A DNA stretch of 64,000 nt, taken from contig CAVRGH010000010.1 of NCBI GenBank assembly GCA_963720675.1, forward strand, positions 1,426,001 to 1,490,000, written 5' to 3'. The translations under genes and the position numbers were made by a program. Each line of letters begins with the position of its first letter. The first letter of the stretch is position 1. This stretch comes from JALHSW01 sp963720675 (GTDB lineage Bacteria > Actinomycetota > Acidimicrobiia > IMCC26256 > PALSA-555). The notes below the pieces were generated by a model. The model saw only the letters and a list, made by a program, of their open reading frames with translations, was not told the DNA's origin and did no database searches. Shown here piece after piece: positions 55,320 to 64,000 of this stretch.

Positions 55320-55772
55320 TCAGCGGACGACGCCGAGATCGGCTTCGGGCGTCGATCCCGGCTCGCGACACTCGGCCAGCGCAGCCCACAGGTCGGTCGC
55401 GCTGGTCGACCCGACGAACGCTCGCTGCACCACACCGTCGGCGTCCGCGATGAGGATCATCGGGATTGCCGCGACGTCGTAGCGCTCGTGCAGGTCGCGG
55501 CGCGTGGCGAACTCGAGCTCACACGTCGACACCTCCTCGGACTCGAGCACGGCGACCTTCGGACCGAGCCCCTGACAGGACGCGCAGGTCTCGGAGGAGA
55601 AGTAGGCGACGAGCCAGGGCGACTCCGGGCGGGGGAAGTCGGGCCGGGCCAGCTGGCGCGGCACCGGGAACGCGTCGCGTGGCGGACCCTGCGGGCTCCG
55701 TCGACGCAGCCACCACGCGACCCCGAGGGCGGCAAGGGCGACGACGACGAAGATCCCGATCTGGACGGCCAC
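55320..55772 (-). CDS. membrane-anchored thioredoxin-like protein
   Basis: The protein has 150 residues. One N-terminal membrane segment (AVQIGIFVVVALAALGVAWW) is followed by a thioredoxin fold (about residues 50-140) with the redox motif SSETCASCQGLGPK (CASC) and a cis-proline loop VAAIPMILIAD. The orientation implies the thioredoxin domain outside or at the membrane surface. It could act in disulfide reduction or cytochrome maturation. GTG at 55772. It faces ftsH tail to tail, 15 bases apart, and lies 11 bases after the DUF5719 gene. Confidence 0.85.
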   Translation of the reverse strand: MAVQIGIFVVVALAALGVAWWLRRRSPQGPPRDAFPVPRQLARPDFPRPESPWLVAYFSSETCASCQGLGPKVAVLESEEVSTCELEFATRRDLHERYDVAAIPMILIADADGVVQRAFVGSTSATDLWAALAECREPGSTPEADLGVVR

Positions 55773-55783
55773 GTCGCGACGCC

Positions 55784-57220
55784 CTAGCGGCTGAACGGGA
55801 TGCCCGGCGCGAGCGACACGCCGCCTCCCGTCACCTGCCGGCCGACGATGATCGGACCATCGGCACCCACGACCAGGACCTGGTTGGGACGGATGTCGCG
55901 CTCGGACAGCGAGAAGCTCGCGCGCTCACCGGGCGGCACCGCAGCCGCAGGCGCGCTCGTCGGGCTGTTCGGGTCGCCAGCGGTGTACGCGTAGAGCTGC
56001 ACCGTGATCGGCTGCTTCCCGACGTTCCACACGCTGATGATCGCGTCTTCGTCGTCGTCGATGCGACCGACCGCGAACGCCCATCGGTGCGCGGTCGACA
56101 CCGAGCCCGGGGTGCTCGCCACCCCGGTGATGGGCGAGGGCGTCGCCCACGCACCGAACGCCTCGACGACGATCGGCGCACCGTCGGTGCTCTTCACGTC
56201 GATCGCGTAGCTCGTGCCCGTCGCGATCTTGTCCGAGAGGTCCACGCGGACGACGCCGGCGCCCGGCACGTCGACCTGCTCCGGTTGCCCTGCGGTCCCG
56301 CGCTCGTTGACCACCCGCACGTCGACCCGCGTCGGCCGTGCCCCGAAGTTCGCGACCGAGACCGACTGCGAGGAGCCCTGCTCCGCCGTGCCCGACGGCA
56401 TGCGCCATCGCGGCGCACCGCCGGTCACGCCGAGCGAGACCGCGATCCCCTTGCGGGTGTCGGTGCCGTCGAACAGCTGGGACTGCTCGGCCACGACCCG
56501 ACCGGTGCGCGCGACGACCTCGATCGCCACGTCCGGCTCCCGGCGGACCAGGTCGTGCACCGCGAGCGACACCCGCGAGCGACGGGGTACCACCAGGGCC
56601 TGTCCCTGCTCCGGCGTCTGCACGCCCCCATCGGTCAGGAAGCGGACATCGACGATCGCGTCGTCCCCGAAGGGGTTGAAGAGGGCGAGCCAGCTCTCCG
56701 CGCCCAGGTCGGTCGACCCGTCCGCGAGGTACCAGTGGGAGGATGCCTGCCGGGTGCAGGGACCGACGGCGAGGTCGTCATCGCCCCGGACCTCGTGCTC
56801 GACGACTGCCTGACCGCCGAAGACCTCGACGACCACGCCGGGTTCCGGGGCCTCGAGCACGTCGGCGACGCGGATGCGCCGCTGCGCGAGCGTGTCGACC
56901 GTGAACGAGCGCTCCTTCTCCCCTGCGGCGCCCGCCATCACGGTGAGCTGGACGTCGATCGGGTGCTTCGCCAGGTTCCCGATGATCACGGTCTCCATCG
57001 CACGGCCGTCGGCCGATGACGTGCCCTCGGCGCAGTACCACGCGGCCGAGATCGCGGCCCGGTTCGGGACCGACGGTCCGTCGACGGGCTGACGGTGGGC
57101 ACGCACGACCGTGGTCGTCGACGTCGCTCCCTGCTGCACCGCGATCGCACCCGCAACGACCACCACGAGGGCGATCAGCGCGGGGAGGCGCGGCACGCGA
57201 CGACCGGTGGCCGCGCTCAC
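55784..57220 (-). CDS. DUF5719 family extracytoplasmic protein
   Basis: The protein has 478 residues. An N-terminal signal-anchor (ALIALVVVVAGAIAVQ) is followed by beta-rich repeats, with SHWYLADGSTDLGAESWLALFNP and the related AAWYCAEGTSSADG at the start of modules. DUF5719 proteins occur next to GT2-type membrane glycosyltransferases in many actinobacteria and are probably surface proteins linked to envelope assembly; their function is unknown. The GTG start at 57220 overlaps the GT2 stop as GTGA. Confidence 0.85.
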   Translation of the reverse strand: MSAATGRRVPRLPALIALVVVVAGAIAVQQGATSTTTVVRAHRQPVDGPSVPNRAAISAAWYCAEGTSSADGRAMETVIIGNLAKHPIDVQLTVMAGAAGEKERSFTVDTLAQRRIRVADVLEAPEPGVVVEVFGGQAVVEHEVRGDDDLAVGPCTRQASSHWYLADGSTDLGAESWLALFNPFGDDAIVDVRFLTDGGVQTPEQGQALVVPRRSRVSLAVHDLVRREPDVAIEVVARTGRVVAEQSQLFDGTDTRKGIAVSLGVTGGAPRWRMPSGTAEQGSSQSVSVANFGARPTRVDVRVVNERGTAGQPEQVDVPGAGVVRVDLSDKIATGTSYAIDVKSTDGAPIVVEAFGAWATPSPITGVASTPGSVSTAHRWAFAVGRIDDDEDAIISVWNVGKQPITVQLYAYTAGDPNSPTSAPAAAVPPGERASFSLSERDIRPNQVLVVGADGPIIVGRQVTGGGVSLAPGIPFSR

Positions 57221-60200
57221 GGCGCACTCCAGAAGTCGTCGTCGTCGTCGAACGCGAGCGTGCCGAAATCGGTGCGCCGGGGGGCCCGATCGAGCCGCTC
57301 GCGACGCACCACGGCCGCGCGCTCCGACCGGTCGCGGAGGCGGCCCCGCGACCACCAGACGAGCGCGACGAGCCACAGGACGATCTCGCCGGCGAGGAGC
57401 GCGTACCGCAGCCCCTGCCCGTCGTGGGTGATCGAGACCGCGCCGCCGCGCGGGTTCGTCCAGGCGTTGACGTACCCGAACCCGGCTGCGTGCCGCAGCA
57501 CCCCGTTGCGACCTTCGGCCTGCCAGCCGTCTCCGAACGCGTCGGCGAGCAACAGCGTGCCGGCCGGCACCGGAGCATCACCGCCGACCGGCTTCGCGCC
57601 CACCAGGTCGGTGCGCGCCGCACTCCGGAGGGGGTCGACCACCCCGGTCGGGACGTCCTGCGCGGCCGGGCCGGTCACGACGGCGCTGGCCGGTGCCCAG
57701 GACAGGTTCTCGTAGAGGACGAGCCCGGGCTCGCTCCGGAGCTGCGCGAGATCCAGCTGCTGCGCCAACGCACTGGTCACCGCAGGCACCGGACGCCCCA
57801 GCGATCCGTCCGGACCGTTGCGCAACGGCACCGCCACGTAGCGGACACCCGCCGGCGCGAGCAGGCGGCCGAGCCGGGCCGTGTCGCGGTCGACCGCGAC
57901 ACCGAGGGCCGAGGTGATCACGCCGTCGGCGTCGGTGGTCGGCGCCCGCCAGAGCGCCCGCGCATCGCCCGGCCCGTTGCGGGTGAGCACCCAGGAGGGT
58001 CCGCCCCCGGCCTCGACCGGATCGAGGGGGAGCACGTCGGGGTCGCCGACCCAGAGGATGCGGAACTGCCCCTCCGCGGCCTTGTCCTGCGTGAAGGACA
58101 GCGAGCTCGCCCAGTCGCCGTCCGGCGCACCCCACCGGCCGTCGAAGGAGTCGCCGACGAACCCGAGGCCCCCGAGAACCACGCCTGCGACCGCGACCGC
58201 GACGACGAGTCGTCGCCAGGTGAACGTCTTCTCCCCCTGGAGCTCCGCGCTCGCGGCGCCGACCGTGAGGGACGCGGCGAGTGCCACACCGAGCGCGGCG
58301 ATCGCGAGGCCGGCCTCCGGAGCCGCGACGGCGGTGCCGGGCGCGAGCTCGGACGGCAGCCAGACGATCGCGAACCCGACGACCGCGAGGGCCCACGCTC
58401 GGACTGCCCAAGCCAGGCGCGGTCCGCGGACGATCAGGAGCGCACCGGCCGCTGCGGCGAGCAACCCCCACGACGCGATGCCGGCACCCGCCGGGCCGCT
58501 CTGGAACCGCAGCACCTCGGACAGATCGAGGCGGGCGCGGTACGCGATCCCCAGTGCGGCGAGATCGTCCCGGGAGTCGAGGAGCGTGACCGTCCAGGGT
58601 GCGAGCAGGACCGCGGTCCCGAGGAGCCCCATCAGCGCCACCCCGACGGTGCGGAGCGCGGCGACCGCACCACCGACGAACACCGAACCGACGAAGAGCG
58701 CGAGGGCGACGACCACGACCGCGAGCGCCGCCGGCGGGTACCACGCCGTGGCGATCGCCGTCGCGATCCCGATCCCGAGCAGCGGACGACGCGCGGTGCC
58801 GACCGTGCCTGCGAACCCGCCGGCCCGCACCAGGAGCACGGCCAGGAACGGCAGCAGCGCGTACAGCACGAGCGGACCGAGCCGACCATCGGCGATGGCG
58901 TTGCGCGGGACGGGCACGACGCCGTACACCAACGCGGCGACACCGGCGGCGGCCGGGCCGGCCGCGACGCTGCGGGCCAGGCGGTAGGCGCCGACGGCAC
59001 CCACGACCATGGAACCGACGACGAGCAGCGTCTCGGCCAAGCCGACGTTCCCGAACAGGATCGTGCCGAGCCCGGCCATGACCGCGAGCGCGGGGGGTGG
59101 CGCCGCGGTGGAGCCGAGCAACGTGTGCCGCCACGCCGAGCTGAGCTCGGTCAGGAGCGCCTTGACGCCAGGCCAGTCCGCGAACGTCCCGACGGCGGGG
59201 ACGCCGTGGGAGAACAGCGAACGCGAGCCGAACAGGAGCACGACGAGGGCGACGAGCAACGCGATCGCGCTCGGTGTCCGCAGCGCGTCGGCGAAGCTCT
59301 CCGTCGCCGCGCGCATTCGGTCGCCGATCGACTGCAACCGCTCGTCGGCATGACGGTTGGTCAGGAACGCGCCGAAGCGCGCGCCTGCACCCACCTGGAG
59401 CTCGTGCAGCTCGCTGTCGTGGATCTCACGGCGCGCCTGTGCGGCCCGCCGCGCGCGTCGGATCCGACCGAAGTGGAGGACGTTCCACCACCAGGCGCCG
59501 AACCCGGCGGCCGCTGCACGCCGGCGACGCGTCGGGAAGAAGACGATCGCCTCGACGAACGACACCACCAACCCGAACGGAAGGACCCACAGCAGGGTCA
59601 TCTTCGCGTAGCAAGTCAGGATGACGCGCACACGCGGCGCGTGCGACCTCACGAACGTCCGGGAAGTCGGCGTCGGCCCGCAGACCGGCCGCCTCGTGGT
59701 GTCGGGCCCGGGCGTCGGGGGCGACCATGACGCGCGCGCCGGCGAGGCGGGCCCGCCAGCAGAGGTCGAGATCCTCGCTCCCCGGGAACGTGTCGGGGTC
59801 GAAGCCCTCGAGCTCGCGGAAGAGATCGGCGCGCACGAGCATCGCGGCGCTCGAGACGTAGAAGACGTCGCGCACCCCGTCGTGCTGCTCCTGGTCGACC
59901 TCTCCGAGCTCGATGCCCGTGTGGGAGCCGCCGAGCCGGTCGATCGCACGACCGACGTCGAGCAGCACCTCGGGGTCCTCGGCCTCGACGAGCTTCGGTC
60001 CGATGATCGCAGCGTTCGAGCGGTACGCCTCTCCGACCATCACCTGCACGGCGTCGGGATCGAGGGCGACGTCGTCGTGGCAGACGAGGAAGAAGGTGGC
60101 CCCCTCGACGGCCGCGAGCACGTCGTTCGCCGCGCCCCCGAAGCCGGGGTCGCCGGCGACGCGGCGGACGAAGGCGGTGGGCAGTGCCGCTCCCACCCGG

Positions 60201-60424
60201 GCGGTGGGGTCCTGGCGCGAGCCGGCGTCCACGACGAGGACCGTGAGCGCGGGGTAGTCCTGCGCCCCGAGGGCCGCCAGGGACTCCTCGAGGAAGTCCC
60301 CGGCGTTGCGGGTGACCATGACGGCGACGACCGTGGGCGCCGAGGCGGCGGGGGTCGCGGGGACCGCCGCACCTGCTCCGCCGTCGGGGCGACCGGGCGC
60401 GGGAGGAGGGGCGGCCGTGCTCAT
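57217..60424 (-). CDS. large GT2 glycosyltransferase with multi-pass membrane region, one frame break
   Basis: It begins with the ATG at 60424. Residues 30-260 form a family 2 glycosyltransferase domain: VVAVMVTRNAGDFLEESLAAL, VLVVDAGS and the FLVCHDDVALDPDA metal motif, followed by a GSEDLDLCWRARLAG acceptor motif. Near 59660-59668 the frame changes (about one surplus base), giving RTFVRSHAPRVRVIL and then TLLWVLPFGLVVSFVEAIVF. A long membrane region with roughly 12 segments and an extracytoplasmic domain follows. The joined protein is about 1069 residues. This fused type occurs in actinobacteria near whiB2, fbiA and manB and probably builds envelope polysaccharide. Confidence 0.88.
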
Positions 60425-60525
60425 CGGATCGGGCGAGCATACCCGGGGCCCTTCTGAGCGGCTTCCGCGCCCACGAACGTGGTGACTCCCGTACCTGGCG
60501 CCTCGGTGACATCCGTCACGACTGC

Positions 60526-60552
60526 TTGCAAGTGTTTACCCTTGCATATACC
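60526..60552 (+). promoter_or_regulatory. AT-rich promoter region of the coiled-coil gene
   Basis: TTGCAA (60526-60531), 15 bases, then TATACC (60547-60552). The block is unusually AT-rich for this window. TTGCA occurs three times (60526, 60542, 60554), and TGCATGCA forms a small palindrome at 60555-60562. A promoter with a possible regulator site fits best. Confidence 0.4.
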
Positions 60553-60639
60553 ATTGCATGCAGTCCCCCTCCCCCCGAGACGGGCTGCACCACCACCGGA
60601 TCCGATCCCGGATCCCACCCAAATGCACCAGGAGTCCTC

Positions 60640-61074
60640 ATGAACGACGTACGCAAGAGCGTGGAAGACGTGGCCTACACCGCAGTCGGTGTCGGCGTGC
60701 TCGGTGCCCAGGCCGTCGTGGCCAAGGGCCAGCAGGCGAAGGGCGTCGTCGACGCCCAGACCCAGGGCGTCCGCACCACCGCCAAGACCAAGGCCGACGA
60801 CGCGAAGGCGAAGGCCGACGAGACCACCACCAAGGCGACCGTGGCGGCCAAGGGTGCGGCCGACGACGCCAAGGTCCGCTTCGACGCCGTCGTGCAGGAC
60901 GTGCGCGACCTCGTCGAGCCGCTGCTCTCGAAGATCTCCGACGCGGTCGAGCCCGTGGTCGAGCAGCTCCAGGCGAAGGCCGGCGAGGTCGTCGAGGTCG
61001 GGACCGCCAAGGCGCGGACCCTCCTCGGTCGCTCCTCGGCCCCCGACGCCACGGCGAAGCGGGACGTCGCCTGA
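60640..61074 (+). CDS. alanine- and lysine-rich coiled-coil protein (phasin- or HbhA-like)
   Basis: A protein of 144 residues. AGGAG lies six bases before the ATG at 60640. The sequence is almost entirely helical, with a short hydrophobic stretch near the start (TAVGVGVLGAQAVVAKGQQA) followed by long amphipathic segments such as KTKADDAKAKADE and ending DATAKRDVA. It looks like phasins or HbhA-type surface proteins, but low-complexity helices are easily confused. It is preceded by an AT-rich promoter and followed by a strong terminator, so it is a single-gene unit, probably highly expressed. Confidence 0.75.
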   Translation: MNDVRKSVEDVAYTAVGVGVLGAQAVVAKGQQAKGVVDAQTQGVRTTAKTKADDAKAKADETTTKATVAAKGAADDAKVRFDAVVQDVRDLVEPLLSKISDAVEPVVEQLQAKAGEVVEVGTAKARTLLGRSSAPDATAKRDVA

Positions 61075-61098
61075 GACTGCGATCCGCACGAACAGTGC

Positions 61099-61129
61099 AC
61101 GAGGCCCCCGGGAGCACCGGGGGCCTCGT
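61099..61129 (+). terminator. 13-pair terminator hairpin
   Basis: ACGAGGCCCCCGG (61099-61111) and its exact complement (61117-61129) over a five-base loop, 24 bases after the coiled-coil gene stop. Confidence 0.75.
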
Positions 61130-61187
61130 CGCGTCCGCGCCCCGGTCGCCTGCGGGCCGGGGCGCCACCGGCATCTAGGGTCGCGGG

Positions 61188-62123
61188 ATGCTCACCGCGC
61201 TGGCAGGCGGCGTCGGCGCCGCGAGGTTCCTCGACGGGCTCGTCGCCGTCGTGCCGCCCGACGAGGTCACGACGATCGTGAACACCGGCGACGACGACGA
61301 GTTCCACGGGCTCTGGGTCTCCCCCGACCTCGACAGCGTCACCTACCGGCTGGCCGGGGCCCACAACCCCGAGACGGGATGGGGCCTCGCCGACGAGACC
61401 TTCCACGCGATGGGTGCCCTCGCCCGCTACGGCGAGCCGACGTGGTTCAACCTGGGTGACCGCGACCTCGCCACCCACCTCTTCCGCACCCAGCGCCGCA
61501 ACCAGGGCGCATCCCTCACCGAGATCACCGCGGAGATCACCGCCGCATGGGGACTGGAGACTCGGCTGCTCCCGATGTCCGACGACCGGATCGCCACCCG
61601 CATCACCGTCAGCACCGATGCCGGCACCGAGGAGCTGGCGATGCAGGAGTGGTTCGTCCACCGCCGCTCCGAGCCTCCGGTCGTCGCGGTCCGGTTCGAC
61701 GGTGCCGACGCCGCGCGCCCCGCGCCCGGGGTCCTCGAGGCGCTCGAGGCCGCCGACACGATCGTCGTGTGCCCGAGCAACCCGGTGATCTCCATCGGGC
61801 CGATCCTGGCGGTGCCCGGCGTCCGGGACGTGCTCCTCGCGCGACGAGACCGCGTGGTCGGTGTGAGCCCGATCATCGCGGGGCGACCGGTCCGCGGTCC
61901 GGCTGATCGCCTCATGGGACCGCTCGGGATCGAGGTCTCGTGCGTCGGGGTCGCGCACGCCTACCGCGAGTTCTGCTCGACGCTCGTCATCGACGGCGCC
62001 GATGCCGTGCTCGCTCCCCAGGTGGAGGCGCTGGGGGTGCGCGCCGTCGTGGCCGACACCGTGATGCGCGACGCGCGCGTCGCTGCGGCGCTCGCGCGCA
62101 ACACCCTCGCCGCGGTCGCGTGA
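61188..62123 (+). CDS. fbiA: 2-phospho-L-lactate (or phosphoenolpyruvate) transferase of F420 synthesis
   Basis: The protein has 311 residues, a CofD/FbiA family member. It starts MLTALAGGVGAARFLDGL (the GGxG phosphate/base site) and has TTIVNTGDDDEFHGLWVSPD with metal-binding aspartates, plus VCPSNPVISIGPILA and a late APQVEALGVRAVVADTVM. It transfers an activated lactate-type group to the deazaflavin Fo, giving F420-0 or dehydro-F420-0. In actinobacteria the activated donor derives from phosphoenolpyruvate. Its stop overlaps the cofE start as GTGA, so the pair is coupled. Confidence 0.95.
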   Translation: MLTALAGGVGAARFLDGLVAVVPPDEVTTIVNTGDDDEFHGLWVSPDLDSVTYRLAGAHNPETGWGLADETFHAMGALARYGEPTWFNLGDRDLATHLFRTQRRNQGASLTEITAEITAAWGLETRLLPMSDDRIATRITVSTDAGTEELAMQEWFVHRRSEPPVVAVRFDGADAARPAPGVLEALEAADTIVVCPSNPVISIGPILAVPGVRDVLLARRDRVVGVSPIIAGRPVRGPADRLMGPLGIEVSCVGVAHAYREFCSTLVIDGADAVLAPQVEALGVRAVVADTVMRDARVAAALARNTLAAVA

Positions 62124-62827
62124 CCCTCTCGATCCACCCGATCGCCGGCGTCCCCGAGATCCGACCCGGCGACGAGCTCGCCGAGCGGCTCGCCGATGCG
62201 GCGGCAGCCCAGGACACACCGCTGTTGGACGGCGACTGCCTGGTCGTCACGCAGAAGATCGTGTCGAAGGCCGAGGATCGGCTCGTCCCCCTCGACCCCG
62301 TCGACCTGGATGCCCGGCGTCGGCTCATCGAGTCGGAGTCGGTCCGGATCCTGCGGCGCCGGGGCGATCTGATCATCAGCGAGACGCAGCACGGCTTCGT
62401 GTGCGCCAACGCGGGCATCGACCTCTCGAACGTGCCCGAAGGGGTCGCCGCGCTGCTGCCGGTCGACGCGGACCGTTCGGCCCAGCACGTGCGCGACGCG
62501 CTCCGCGCCCGCTCCGGGATCGAAGTCGCGGTCGTGATCTCCGACACCTTCGGGCGCGCATGGCGCCTCGGTCTCACGGACGTCGCGATCGGGGTCGCGG
62601 GACTCGCCGCGGTCGTCGACCTACGCGGCACGCGAGACGCGAGGGGCCGCGAGCTCCAGGTCACGGAGGTCGCGGTCGCCGACGAGGTGGCCGGCGCAGC
62701 CGACCTGGTGATGGGGAAGTCGAGTGGTATCCCGGCTGCGATCGTGCGCGGGCTCGACGCCACCTTCCTGGCCGAGGGCCGAGCCCGCGACCTCGTCCGC
62801 GCCCCGAACGAAGACCTCTTCCGTTGA
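62120..62827 (+). CDS. cofE: F420-0:gamma-glutamyl ligase (CofE domain of FbiB)
   Basis: The protein has 235 residues. It opens TLSIHPIAGVPEIRPGDELA and has LVVTQKIVSKAEDR, TQHGFVCANAGIDLSN, VVISDTFGRAWRLGLTDVAIGVAG and the C-terminal AAIVRGLDATFLAEGRARDLV. It adds glutamates to F420-0 with GTP. In mycobacteria this domain is the N-terminal half of FbiB; here it ends as a separate protein. The GTG at 62120 overlaps the fbiA stop. The next gene supplies the second half. Confidence 0.93.
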   Translation: MTLSIHPIAGVPEIRPGDELAERLADAAAAQDTPLLDGDCLVVTQKIVSKAEDRLVPLDPVDLDARRRLIESESVRILRRRGDLIISETQHGFVCANAGIDLSNVPEGVAALLPVDADRSAQHVRDALRARSGIEVAVVISDTFGRAWRLGLTDVAIGVAGLAAVVDLRGTRDARGRELQVTEVAVADEVAGAADLVMGKSSGIPAAIVRGLDATFLAEGRARDLVRAPNEDLFR

Positions 62828-63429
62828 GTGCGCCTGCATTCATCGAAGCGCGCCGCTCGATCCGCGCCTTCGCCCCGACGCCCGTGTCGCGACCGACGCT
62901 CGACGCGCTCGTCGAGGCTGCGTGCCTCGCACCCGCACCTCACCACTCACGTCCCTGGCGGTGGGTGCTCATCGACACCGACGCAGGCAAGCAGGCGCTC
63001 GCCGACGGCATGGGCGCCCGATGGCGGGCCGACCTGACCGCCGACGGGCTGCCCGCCGCGCAGATCGACGAGCTGGTGGCGAAGTCGCACACGAAGCTCA
63101 CGACCGCGCCCGCGCTCGCGCTCGGATGCCTGACCTGGACCGGTCTCGACCGCTACCCCGACGACGCCCGTCAGCGGGCCGAGTGGGGCATGGCGCTCCT
63201 CAGCCTGGGCGCCGCGGTCGAGAACCTCATGCTCGCGGCCGCCGACGCCACGCTCGCCAGCTGCTGGGTCGCCGCACCCATCTTCTGCGCCGAGGAGGCC
63301 CGCGACTCCCTGGCCCTCGACGAAGCCTGGCTCCCCCAAGCCCTCGTCCTCATCGGCCACCCCGACCCCGGCTACGAAGTGAGCAGCCGGCCACCCATCC
63401 CGCTGGAAGAGCTCCGCACCCACCGATAG
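62824..63429 (+). CDS. nitroreductase family protein, FbiB C-terminal-like (dehydro-F420-0 reductase candidate)
   Basis: The protein has 201 residues, an FMN-type nitroreductase: FIEARRSIRAFAPTPVSRPT, LAPAPHHSRPWRWVLIDTD and GMALLSLGAAVENLMLAAAD, with PQALVLIGHPDPG near the end. It matches the C-terminal half of mycobacterial FbiB, which reduces dehydro-F420-0. Start is TTG at 62824, overlapping the cofE stop as TTGA. That overlap fits a coupled, unfused arrangement. A frame error that split a fused FbiB is the alternative. Confidence 0.85.
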   Translation: MSAPAFIEARRSIRAFAPTPVSRPTLDALVEAACLAPAPHHSRPWRWVLIDTDAGKQALADGMGARWRADLTADGLPAAQIDELVAKSHTKLTTAPALALGCLTWTGLDRYPDDARQRAEWGMALLSLGAAVENLMLAAADATLASCWVAAPIFCAEEARDSLALDEAWLPQALVLIGHPDPGYEVSSRPPIPLEELRTHR

Positions 63430-63435
63430 CTGCGG

Positions 63436-63999
63436 TCAGCCCCGCGCTCGGAACCAGTCCACGGTGCGCATGACGCCCGCCTCCAGCGCGGTCCACGGCT
63501 TCCATCCCAGATGGATCGCGGCGCGTCCCGGATCGAGCGCGGAGCGGCGCAGCTCCCCGGCGCGCGCGGGTGCGTACCGCGCCGGGTCTCCGAAGCTCGT
63601 CGCACGGGCCATCGCATCGAAGAGCTGCTGCACGCTCGTCTCGACGCCCGTACCGATGTTCACGGTGAGCCCTCCGGCCTTCGCTCCGGCGCGGACGAAC
63701 GCGTCACACACGTCATCGACGAAGACGAAGTCGCGCGTCTGCTCGCCGTCGCCGAAGATCGTCGGACGCTCGCCGGCGAGCAGCTTTGCCGAGAAGATCG
63801 CGACCACGCCGGCTTCGCCGTGTGGATCCTGCCGCGGGCCGTAGACGTTCGCGAGCGCGAGGACCGTGTACTCCAGACCCTGGATCTCCCGGTAGTAGTG
63901 GAGGTAGTCGAGGACGGCCTTCTTCGAGACGCCGTAGGGCGACAGCGGATGCTGCGGATGACCCTCGCGGGTCGGGATCGACTCGGGGACCCCGTAGAG
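63436..63999 (-). CDS. NAD-dependent sugar epimerase/dehydratase, 5' end outside window
   Basis: About 187 C-terminal residues are visible; the start lies beyond the right edge. The SDR-type catalytic SPYGVSKKAVLDYL (Y-x3-K) is present, followed by YTVLALANVYGPRQDPHGEAG and GDGEQTRDFVFVDDVCDAFV, as in extended SDR sugar epimerases of the GalE group. The C-terminus ends MRTVDWFRARG. It likely makes a nucleotide sugar for envelope polysaccharides. The gene faces the nitroreductase gene tail to tail with six bases between stops. Confidence 0.9.
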   Translation of the reverse strand, partial: LYGVPESIPTREGHPQHPLSPYGVSKKAVLDYLHYYREIQGLEYTVLALANVYGPRQDPHGEAGVVAIFSAKLLAGERPTIFGDGEQTRDFVFVDDVCDAFVRAGAKAGGLTVNIGTGVETSVQQLFDAMARATSFGDPARYAPARAGELRRSALDPGRAAIHLGWKPWTALEAGVMRTVDWFRARG

Positions 64000-64000
64000 C

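Noticed and set aside
57016..59730. 904-codon open frame antisense to the GT2 membrane gene
   Set aside because: Composition is almost only R, G, P, E and D without hydrophobic structure. The minus strand encodes a convincing membrane protein.

Overview
The window is a strongly GC-rich stretch of an actinobacterial chromosome, most likely from the class Acidimicrobiia or a close relative. The class is an inference from gene content and order, not from a marker tree. Support comes from blocks with actinobacterial synteny (mec-cysO-cysM with murI, an Rv1339-type hydrolase, rph and rdgB; hpf-secA-prfB-ftsE-ftsX; ahcY, PGI/PMI, manB, DUF5719, GT2, fbiA, cofE), from coenzyme F420 genes, a mycothiol-type maleylpyruvate isomerase family protein, many GTG and TTG starts, and GTGA start/stop overlaps. 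I see no tRNA, rRNA, CRISPR array, prophage or insertion sequence. No gene-free stretch exceeds 300 bases apart from the tmRNA gene.

Layout. 1-4115: two tandem PAS-GGDEF diguanylate cyclases, the first cut by the window edge. 13664-4112 (minus): a long housekeeping run of NMO-like flavoprotein, CoxL-like hydroxylase, Mec, CysO, CysM, Sua5, MurI, metallo-beta-lactamase hydrolase, RNase PH, RdgB and an unknown protein. 13689-17277: smpB, a DUF222-HNH endonuclease, a small L7/L12-like protein, the tmRNA gene (partner of SmpB), an unknown protein and a cold-shock gene. 17293-28205: mostly catabolic or accessory enzymes (VOC protein, YqgE, two amidohydrolases, hydrolase-cyclase fusion, MDR oxidoreductase, secreted zinc peptidase, thioesterase, LLM flavin enzyme). 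28224-35075: tandem desaturases with a divergent TetR regulator and two palindromes, then SRAP, DUF3052, an MFS transporter and a 1-Cys peroxiredoxin. 35295-42288 (minus): LytM/M23 peptidase, ftsX, ftsE, prfB, secA. 42399-53103: membrane proteins, hpf, comF-like, ahcY with a structured leader, PGI/PMI, Trm112-like, manB, a PTPS-related membrane protein and a CPBP protease. 53235-64000: ftsH, a thioredoxin-like protein, DUF5719, a large GT2 membrane glycosyltransferase, a coiled-coil protein, F420 genes (fbiA, cofE, FbiB-like nitroreductase) and a partial sugar epimerase.

How the genes work together. SmpB and tmRNA rescue stalled ribosomes. CysO, CysM and Mec form the sulfur-carrier cysteine pathway. 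FtsE and FtsX, with the neighbouring coiled-coil LytM protein, look like a division-coupled cell-wall hydrolysis module. PGI/PMI, ManB, GT2 and the epimerase feed cell-envelope sugars. FbiA, CofE and the nitroreductase make F420, which the LLM-family enzyme probably uses.

Data quality matters here. At least ten single-base frame breaks interrupt otherwise well-conserved genes, including four in the essential secA. The simplest reading is indel error in the assembly, so broken genes below are described as continuous genes with frame breaks rather than as decayed pseudogenes. The most interesting candidate element is a multi-helix leader RNA in front of ahcY with two mutually exclusive pairings, one of which would cover the Shine-Dalgarno sequence.
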